From the NCBI GenBank assembly GCA_027704905.1, contig CM051021.1, positions 4,074,359-4,138,358 of the forward strand: a stretch of 64,000 nucleotides of DNA, given 5' to 3'. Under the pieces are notes generated by a model, which saw nothing but the letters and a program-made list of their open reading frames with translations, was not told the origin of the DNA and ran no database searches. Shown in pieces: positions 56,191-64,000 of the stretch. How positions within the stretch are numbered: the stretch's first letter is position 1; each line of letters starts with the position of its first letter. The translations under genes were made by a program, and so were the position numbers. Origin of the DNA: Muraenolepis orangiensis. Lineage: Eukaryota > Chordata > Actinopteri > Gadiformes > Muraenolepididae.

Positions 56191-57944
56191 GCGCGGCAGC
56201 AACTTGCCAGCGGTCCCTCTCTCTCTCCTCTCTCCTCTCTCCTCATGGGGATCTTCATCAATGAGACGCATATGTCATACACATAGGTGAAATTCATGAC
56301 CTAGACTATGGAATGTGAGGACATATAATAAAAGTGTGTACAGCAGTGGTGAAGCGTCAGGGCCTTCAAGGTATTCAGAGAAGACCCTGGAACTCTCAGA
56401 TGAAACCAAAAAAATCGAATTAATTGTATTAATAAAATGTAATACAATTTAATCAAATTTAATCAAATTTAAATCAAATGAATAAATGAGAATCGTATCT
56501 GTGTTGTTATCTGTTATATTACAGTGTTACGTTGATTTGTTTGTCTTTCTCGGTCCATGCAGGACGCATTTGAGTGGTTTTGTGTTAAAAACAATGCAAC
56601 CAATCAGATATTTTTCTAGGTTGCTGGGAAGAATATCCTTCAACCAAAGTATTCCCGATGACTTTGGCCCTTAGACTGAATGAGAGTGTACGTTTGGATT
56701 GACAATTTGATCAACCAATCATATAGTGATTTGTAGCCAATGGGCGTATTCTTTCAGATTTCCCCACAGCTCAATAGGCCTATATCACGTTAGATTAGAA
56801 CACTGGAAGTACCCGTTAAAAATCGCTGAAGCAGTGTATCCCAAGTTCCGGTTAATGCATTCACCTTGGCATTCACCATGGAGGACAGTTATCGCTGGAC
56901 AACATCGCTGTATAACCTTCCAAAAGTCGGTCAAGACGATGTGGTTCAACTAGTGATTGAACACTACAGTGAAGAAGTCTAAATCCGAATCATACAATTC
57001 CCCGACATTGTGTCTTGTGGCTCTATCTGGATATATCGCCATAGAACGAAGCCGATTTTGTGTAGGATGCCTAGGTATGCCTATGTATTTAATATAGGCG
57101 ATTTATTTGATGGATTTTGATTATTTCAATGTACCTTTTCATTCACGTGTTAATATGTAGTGTGCAGCTGTATATTTTCTGAAAGGGAATGCCTGTTATT
57201 CTTGTGAATATGAGTTGTCTTAAAATAAAAGTGGTGGTCTGGTCTGGTCCCTGGCGCCAGGGAGCTGGGGGGGATGGGGCTGCTGGAGCTTCGGATTCGG
57301 AAGGTGCTGGTCACGAACTACTATTAAAAAAAACAGTATTATTTTTTATTACTTTATTTAATCCCGGGGGCGAGGGGAAATCATTTCTGAAGCTATAGAA
57401 AAATACATAGGAAGGATGTTGAGCATAGTAGACTTATACCTTGTGTCTACTTGCGTAGCGGTAAGGTGAATATTCTGAAGAGTTCAAAAGGATCGTACTG
57501 TCCAGACAGTTGTCTATGTTTAGCCATCCAACTCGGCTTGGTTTATTCACGGAGGAGAAAACACAATGACCGCTCTCTTTGGAGTCAGTTTATCAAGAGG
57601 CAGATGGAGCTGCTTTGCCCATCTTTATTTAACTGCGCAACAGCGCCTCCCCCTGGACAACAGTGGTAGTCACAGCTACTCACATAAATCAGATACACAG
57701 TAACACACATGCAGTCATAATATACACATACTTCTATGTTATATCTTAACAAAGGACATGAAGGTAATCATGATGTGCAACTGACTTTACCTAAAGATAA
57801 CCTGTTAGCAAATAGCTAAATTGTCAAATTTCGCTTTTTGTTATCAATGTGTATATAAATCAAAGCCAGTTCATGATGGAACTTCATGCAGTGGTAAAAA
57901 TAATTGGAATGGGTCGAAAAACAACAACAACATATATTTAGAAT
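56191..57944. other. AT-rich intergenic DNA
   Basis: No exon, tandem array or element that I can support. Open frames here lack recognisable motifs. Confidence 0.5.
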
Positions 57945-58275
57945 AGATTCAAGATTTGAATTAGCTTACTCCCCGATCTCTCCCGCAGTAGGAATTTCCT
58001 ACTATACTCTTGCAATACTTTACACAATAAAAATAATAAAGTGACTAATGGAGGATATGGACATGTGCTGAATTGTGCTAAAAGCATTTTAAAAGCATTT
58101 AAAAGGCACTTAAGGTGCCAGTAGTGCAGCAGCATCATGTGCAGTACAGTGCAGTAACTCTAATGAGTCCAGAAAGTCCAGCACAAATATAACAGTGTAA
58201 TGTTAATGACAATGTTATGATAGTGGCAGCACTCCTTGCAGTTCAGTAGGCCCACTGCCTGTGGTTAAAAGCTGT
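57945..58275 (-). mobile_element. Non-LTR retrotransposon 3' tail
   Basis: attcaagatttgaattagct, ctcccgcagtaggaatttcc, gtgccagtagtgcagcagca and gcagttcagtaggcccactg match the family at 61128-61732. Confidence 0.78.
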
Positions 58276-58346
58276 CCATGGACCTGGTGACCCTTGATGT
58301 ACGGATGTATGATGGGGATGTATGATACTGATGGTCCGTTGTGCAG

Positions 58347-58522
58347 AGTGCAGTGGTGGAGGGCCAGTACGGTCAGGCGGTGGGCGTCCAGCTGTTCTTC
58401 ATGCGCCAGTGGCAGGACGACCGCCGGACCCTCACACAGCAGCGCTACTTCCGGCTCCTCAAGACCCTCTTTCACACCCAGCGGCCAACGATGAGACAAA
58501 CTAGCTGTGTTTGTAACCAAAG
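58347..58522 (+). CDS. Candidate coding exon of unknown gene
   Basis: GC-rich coding-like island between two AT-rich LINE tails. The acceptor gttgtgcag ends at 58346 and a strong donor ag|gtaagt follows 58522. The frame reads VVEGQYGQAVGVQLFFMRQW, then QDDRRTLTQQRYFRLLKTLF, then HTQRPTMRQTSCVCNQR. The first 46 residues look like a real helical domain segment; the last part is less convincing. I do not recognise the family. If the donor is not used, the frame stops at 58524-58526. It could also be a retrocopy fragment. Confidence 0.4.
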
Positions 58523-58586
58523 GTAAGTAACCCTCACTCCCCCTCCCCCGACCCAGACGTTCAAGCGATGACGCTTTGGAGCCTGT

Positions 58587-58593
58587 GTGTGTG

Positions 58594-58635
<42 letters not shown>
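58587..58635. repeat. (GT)n microsatellite
   Basis: About 48 bp of GT, 65 bp downstream of the candidate exon's donor. Confidence 0.93.
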
Positions 58636-58637
<2 letters not shown>

Positions 58638-58664
58638 AAAAAGCACAGGGAAACACAAATACAT

Positions 58665-58790
58665 GTTCAAGATGTTTCTATTTGCCATGTGCAACAAGTA
58701 CAATGGAATGCTCACTCCCGCAGTATTCATTTTAACAAAAATACTATACTACGCTAAACTATGCAATACTAGTTGCATTGGAAGTGGAAT
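58665..58790 (-). mobile_element. LINE 3' tail fragment
   Basis: gtttctatttgccatgtgca, gtacaatggaatgctcactc and ccgcagtattcattttaaca. A further fragment lies at 59030-59130. Confidence 0.65.
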
Positions 58791-59152
58791 ATTTTCGTGA
58801 CTTTGTAGTCAAATGTTTTAGTCAAATTGTAATTGTGCTTTGGACCTCAATAAACCCCTGCTCTCCTGGACAATAATGAAGCTTATTGCAAAGCTACGAT
58901 GGATACAAATGTATTCATGTTTGAGTGCTATCTAAAATTCTAACTGCATTCAGATGACTAAACTTCTTATTTGTTTCGTTAAACACAAAAAACGGATTTA
59001 GGTATGATTGCGTCTCGGTCTAGACGAGACTTCTTCACTCCCGCAGTATGAATTTACAACAACAATACAATACTATACTTAACTATGCAATACACTATAC
59101 TATAAACAACAATATATACTACCTACTATATACTACTACTATATACTTTTCC

Positions 59153-59390
59153 GGACGGCAGTAGCTCAGTCTGTTGGGACTTGGCTTGGGAACCGGAAGG
59201 TTGCCGGTGCAAGTCCCCGAAACACCTGGGCACTGCCGAGGTGCCCTTGAGCAAGACCCCAACACTGTTTCCCGGGTGCTGTATATAAAATAGCTTCCCA
59301 CTGCTCCTAATACTAGGATGGGTTAAATGCAGAGAAACACATTTCACTGTATGTTCATGTGTGTGACCAGTAAAGAGGATTCAATACTAT
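59153..59390 (+). mobile_element. tRNA-derived SINE, copy 6
   Basis: The head ggacggcagtagctcagtct, B box gccggtgcaagtcccc and body gtgcccttgagcaagacccc, ctcctaatactaggatgggt, then atttcactgtatgttcatgt and the end accagtaaagaggattcaat. Confidence 0.9.
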
Positions 59391-59821
59391 GAAAAACATT
59401 TTATAATACCTACTATATGCTATACTATATCCAACACTATACTGAAAGAGCAAGGCGATGAATTGTTATTCCGAGGCACCGGGATGGTGTTCGAGATGCG
59501 GACGATATCTTTTTTATTTTATTATGTTTTTATGTTACGATTTGCGTCCTTCCGTTTTTTGTGAAAAGTTTTTCCCAAAATCTCTTGACTTGCAAACAAC
59601 GCCGAGGACAATTGAAGCACACAATCAAACTTCTTACATTTTTTCGAGTAGCTCTAGAAATCACAAGGTTATAGGATTTGCGAGTGGCCCCTTGTTCGTG
59701 ATTTATAATAGTGAAGGTGGAATAGGTCCTTTTTGTATTGAGGCAGGAAAAGCAACAAGGAGAAATGCCAGCCTTTTTATCATTCAACAAAGACCCACGT
59801 TCGCTGTGTTTCTCTGTTCGG

Positions 59822-60466
59822 TAGCCTCACGTATCTTACTCATATGATAGCCTCACGTATCTTACTCATATGATAGCCTCAAGTATCTTACTCGTACGAT
59901 AGCCTCACGTATCTTACTCATACGATAGCCTCACGTATCTTACTCATATGATAGCCTCACGTATCTTACTCATATGATAGCCTCAAGTATCTTACTCATA
60001 TGATAGCCTCAAGTATCTTACTTGTACGATAGCCTCACGTATCTTACTCATATGATAGCCTCAAGTATCTTACTCATATGATAGCCTCAAGTATCTTACT
60101 CATATGATAGCCTCAAGTATCTTACTCATATGATAGCCTCACGTATCTTACTCATATGATAGCCTCAAGTATCTTACTCATATGATAGCCTCACGTATCT
60201 TACTCATATGATAGCCTCAAGTATCTTACTCATATGATAGCCTCACGTATCTTACTCATATGATAGCCTCACGTATCTTACTCATATGATAGCCTCAAGT
60301 ATCTTACTCATATGATAGCCTCAAGTATCTTACTCATATGATAGCCTCACGTATCTTACTCATATGATAGCCTCACGTATCTTACTCATATGATAGCCTC
60401 AAGTATCTTACTCATATGATAGCCTCACGTATCTTACTCATATGATAGCCTCACGTATCTTACTCT
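59822..60466. repeat. 26-bp minisatellite, 25 units without indels
   Basis: Units of tagcctcacgtatcttactc + atatga follow each other at an exact 26-bp period; the last unit is partial. Almost all variation is one C/A site (tcacg or tcaag). A few units end gtacga or atacga. Confidence 0.97.
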
Positions 60467-60529
60467 TATTTGTAATCTTCTCTTTTGTCAGGGAATAAAC
60501 TTGGAGTGCATCCAACCAAGAGCTGGACT

Positions 60530-60588
60530 ATATATATATATATATATATATACTGTATATGTATATGTATATGTATATACTGTATATG

Positions 60589-60619
<31 letters not shown>

Positions 60620-60690
60620 GTGTGTGTCATATATACATATATGCAATACAATATATATACATATATACAATACTATATATGTATATTATT
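60530..60690. repeat. (AT)n / TATATG compound tract
   Basis: AT repeats with two blocks of (tatatg)n separated by tatactgtatatg. Confidence 0.93.
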
Positions 60691-61127
60691 GAGTGATATA
60701 TCGTGATATGAGACCAGATTACGTTCTTGGATTTTGGATATCGTGATATGGTATAAGGGTTTTTTCCTGTTTTTGTTTTGATAAAAGGCAGAATTACAGT
60801 AAAGTGATGTTAATGTGTTTCTTATTTTCTAACCAGACTGTTCTAGCGGTTATCTATCAAAATATATAATTGTAGTGTACATCTTGTGTGAAAGCCCGAG
60901 GAATTGATCAAAAATCTCCGGATACTTGATTTTCTCCATATCGCCTTTAATCCCAGCACATATAATATAAACTCACATTTTGTGTGTGTGTGTGTGTGTG
61001 TCATTAAGGGCTAATGTTATTTTTAAAAGCTTACCTCAGTGTCTCTGGAGGGGAGGGGGGAGGGAAGAGGGCCTGGTGTCATGTAATGCGTTCTTCTGAT
61101 TAAAAACATTGTTATGTTATGTCACAG

Positions 61128-61735
61128 GAAGTACAAGATACAAGATACAAGATTTGTATTGGCCATTTGTAACAAGTACATAGGAATGTTTATAATATAT
61201 ACAATAACATGAACAAAAAAAACAGCAGCAAAGTGACTTAAATGATATGTACATGTTTTTGTTTTTTTTGTGTTTGTTTTACAAAAATCGTTCAACAGCA
61301 TTTAAAGTGCCAGTAGTGCAGCAGCATCTTGAATACAGTGCAGTACAGTGCAGTGAGTCCAGAAAGTCCAGCAAAGTATGTAAGTGTAATGTTAATGACA
61401 TGTTATGAAAGTGAGAGTTGCAGCACTCTGAGCAGTTCAGTAGGCACACTGCCTGTGGATAATAAACTATCCTTAAACCTGGTAGTCCTTGTACGGATGC
61501 TGCGCAACCGGCGACCAGATGGTAGGGGGGAGAAGAGATGGTGTCCAGGGTGGTTGCAGTCCTTTATGATGGACATGGCCTTCTTCCGACATCTGGTCCT
61601 AAAGATCTCCTCAATGCGTGGAAGTGCACACCCGATGATCTTCTCTGCCGTCCTCACGACCCACTGGATGGCTTTCTTGTCCCGTGCAGTGGTGTTGCCG
61701 TACCACACAGTGACGCCACCGGTCACTCTGAGTCA
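61128..61735 (-). mobile_element. Non-LTR retrotransposon with RT C-terminus and 3' tail
   Basis: The minus-strand frame 61726-61403 reads GGVTVWYGNTTARDKKAIQW, RTAEKIIGCALPRIEEIF and GHHLFSPLPSGRRLRSIRTR, the standard C-terminus of a widespread fish LINE ORF2. The 3' tail follows to about 61128 and ends in tcttgtatcttgtac-type repeats. This copy links the many tail-only fragments in the window to their parent family. Clade name uncertain. Confidence 0.88.
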
Positions 61736-62454
61736 CTCGATGTCCAGACGCTCGCGTGTATCCTGGATCCCGGATGAACTTCTACCATGGAAATGCAAAC
61801 GAACAGAAGTGAATTCCTGTGTGGAATGTTGCAATGAGATTGGAAATCTTTATTATTCATTTATTATTTGGGCATTTCACCCCCCTTGTTTAGTTTTTAA
61901 GGAAATGATGTGCTTCGGTAAGATATGTTTACGTACGGGCCCAGTACTTGGTGATAAGATGAGACCCCAATGATGAACTGTCCAGGGTGCTGAAATCTCT
62001 GAACAGTGATACCATGTGGTCAGCAGGGGTATTTTGGTTATACGGGCATGCCTCTCCCGTTTTTATACAGGGGATTTATAGCCCCCTGCCGATAGCCACG
62101 CCCCATATACAAGCCACGCCCCCTCTGATGACGAATGGTCGGTCAATATGAGTGGTTGTTAAGATGAAATCTATTGTTTCGACCAGCCCACCCTAATATA
62201 GCAGGCTAAAACTGGCCCTGTTTCGGGCGCTTAGAATACAGGAGAGTTGATGACATGACATGACACCTGTGTTCATCAATCATTTTAACATGCAAAGGGT
62301 GTGGGCCCCGGACAATTAGGCAACCCTTTGTGATCGTTCAGGTAGGCTTATGATTAGCGCCATTGTCCTGCCTACATGGAAACCTAGTCATGGAACCATT
62401 CAGTAATTTGAGTGACCACAAATAGAACCTCCAACCACCTCATACCATGTGTCC
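61736..62454. other. Non-coding filler
   Basis: Nothing recognisable apart from short repeats of gccacgcccc type at 62094-62130. Confidence 0.5.
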
Positions 62455-62655
62455 TGGTGGCGCAGCGGAGTGAGCTGTGTGTTGGGCAGCTGGAGACTTG
62501 GGTTTTAGTCCACTGACCTTGTCTTTTGGAAGCTAAAGTCCTTTTGGAGACTTTAAAAGTCAAATATAACTTCTGACCATGTCCTAGCCTGCGTCCCGGT
62601 AGTACAACGGTGAGAGCTGGAGGTTATCAGCGCCAGAGACCTGGGTTCGAGGCCT
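62455..62655 (+). mobile_element. Two tRNA-like heads, SINE or tRNA pseudogenes
   Basis: The first, 62455-62520, has ctggtggcgcagcggagtga with a B-box-like gggttttagtcc. The second, 62590-62653, has cggtagtacaacggtgagag (A box) and gggttcgaggcct (a good B box). They lie 135 bp apart in the same orientation, and no full tRNA cloverleaf is claimed. Confidence 0.5.
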
Positions 62656-62979
62656 GTGTGAGTATGTCATGTATGATGTCAATAATAACCTACTATCCTG
62701 CCCCCACAGAGACTGGCAAATGAAAGTTGCTCCAGGGAGAAAGAAAGGGGCCTGTTGGAGAAATTTTGGACAATTCTTTATTGAATAACACTGCTGCCAC
62801 CACTCCTTCTAGTTGAAGAGGGTCCTGAGGTCGAGGGCTTTGGATATGGAAGGTAGAGACCTCCCTCCAAAGCCCGCTAGTGGTCCACCGTCTGAAACAC
62901 AGAGGAAACAATACTCAAAACAAGCTTACAATACACACTAGGTACTGAACAGTGGCTGTACATAAAAAAGGAGCAGACC

Positions 62980-63830
62980 TACATTACATTACATTACAAT
63001 ACATTACAGTCATTTAGCAGACGCTTTTATCCAAAGCGACTTACAGTAGTGTGTTTCAACAAAGGAAGGTAAGAGAACAACTCGTCACCAGAAGTCAAAA
63101 GTGCATTTAATTTCTAACAAGTCTCCAATAACTGAACCAGTGCTCAGGTAGATATATATAATTCAGATTATATATTCAGGCAAAAGTGTAAGAATAATTC
63201 AGGCAAAAGTGTAAGTAAAGTACACAAAGTACAATAAGTTGGCAAACACTATGCAACAATATCTAGAACAATATATACCTATCTATAATATGTAATCTAC
63301 TTTTGACTGACTTAATTGACGCTACGAGGAAGGATCCGGGAAGTGTGTCCTGAAGAGATGGGTTTTCAGCCTGCGGCGGAAGTTGTGTCGTGACCTCCGT
63401 GGGGAGTTTGTTCCACCAAATTGGGGCCAGGACGGAGAAGAGCTGTGACTGCGTAGATCGGCCATACGGGCCCTTAAGTGAGGGGGCAAGCAGACGGCCC
63501 GAAGAAGCCGAGCGAAGTGGACGGGTTGGGATGTAGGCCTTGACCATTGCCTGGAGGTAGGATGGAGCAGTACCTTTTACTGCCTTGTAGGCTACCACCA
63601 AGGTCTTGAACTGGATGTGAGTAGGAGATGACAAGAGCCTGGATGAGCACCTGCGCAGCCTTTTCAGTGAGAAAAGGCTGAATCCTCCTGATGTTGTAGA
63701 GGAGGAATCTGCAGGAGCGTGACACCGATGCAATGTTTGCCGAGAACGACAGTCGTCCAGGATCACACCCAGATTCCTTGCAGTCTGAGTAGGTGTCACC
63801 ACAGCATCATCAATGGTGACAGCCAGGTAT
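62980..63830 (-). mobile_element. L2 LINE, 3' end with conserved tail
   Basis: Minus-strand frames give TQTARNLGVILDDC, LYNIRRIQPFLTEKAAQVLI, TLVVAYKAVKGTAPSYLQAM and RSTQSQLFSVLAPIWWNKLP, the L2 ORF2 C-terminus. The 3' UTR ends in the hallmark tail which on the plus strand reads gtcatttagcagacgctttt, preceded by (ACATT)n. The tail matches the fragments at 13690 and 27200-27400. Frameshifts near 63720 and in the 63480s break the frame. Confidence 0.9.
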
Positions 63831-64000
63831 CAGTCATAAATCAAATAAGGCAAATCTTTGTGATTGTTCAGGCAGGCTTATTATTAATGTTATGATTAGC
63901 GCCAATGGTAATCATAAGATTAATAATCATTTGATTTGTGTGACCTGGGTGGACACTCCCACTTCTGATCACTAGAGGGTAATGTCAATTTTGTAATGTC

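Noticed and set aside
59458..59847. 129-codon open frame before the 26-bp minisatellite
   Set aside because: No recognised motif, it runs into the minisatellite and sits in AT-rich DNA without splice context.
59822..60466. CRISPR-like regular repeat
   Set aside because: Repeats are directly tandem with no spacers and the DNA is vertebrate nuclear; it is a minisatellite.

Overview
The window is nuclear DNA from a ray-finned (teleost) fish. The genes have vertebrate exon-intron structure with GT-AG introns, and fish-type L2-like LINEs, tRNA-derived SINEs and MITEs are scattered throughout. Very long simple repeats are unusually dense: more than a dozen (CA/GT)n or (CT/GA)n tracts exceed 100 bp. 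That density recalls cod-like fishes (Gadiformes), but the species is an inference. There is no bacterial gene structure, CRISPR array or operon.

Five protein-coding genes can be supported by exon-level reading. (1) acap1 (+, about 1854-9493) is the 3' part of an ArfGAP/ankyrin-repeat ACAP gene; its upstream exons lie left of the window. (2) slc16a13 (-, 17706-11553) is a complete monocarboxylate-transporter gene of five coding exons and 500 codons. (3) bcl6b (-, 29888-23278) is a BTB/zinc-finger repressor of nine coding exons and 555 codons; the first zinc finger known in the family is not present. (4) trip6 (+, 42824-48354) is a zyxin-family LIM protein of nine coding exons and 620 codons, with a His/Gln-rich insertion. 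(5) A two-exon preprosomatostatin-family gene (-, 51759-50576) encodes 105 residues and ends in a somatostatin-14-like peptide with Arg at position 4. An unidentified candidate exon sits at 58347-58522 (+).

Layout: 1-9.5 kb holds the acap1 3' exons with introns full of GT repeats, an L2 fragment and a MITE. 9.5-11.5 kb is the convergent acap1/slc16a13 3' region with a 57-bp perfect inverted repeat. 11.5-17.7 kb is slc16a13. 17.7-23.3 kb is intergenic, with a LINE. 23.3-29.9 kb is bcl6b. 29.9-42.8 kb is a repeat-rich gap holding a decayed hAT-like transposase-type element, a pogo-type element with intact inverted repeats, and the probable trip6 5' region. 42.8-48.4 kb is trip6. 50.6-51.8 kb is the somatostatin gene, tail-to-tail with trip6. 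52-64 kb is dominated by L2-like LINEs, LINE 3' tails, SINEs and a regular 26-bp minisatellite.

The gene content forms a coherent paralogy block. Human 17p13.1 carries BCL6B, SLC16A13 and ACAP1; human 7q22 carries TRIP6; human 3q27-q29 carries the paralogues SST, BCL6, LPP and ACAP2. The window thus joins a bcl6/LIM/somatostatin linkage that is split in mammals. The genes have separate roles (Arf6 GTPase control, monocarboxylate transport, transcriptional repression, adhesion signalling, peptide hormone) and show no sign of acting as one pathway.
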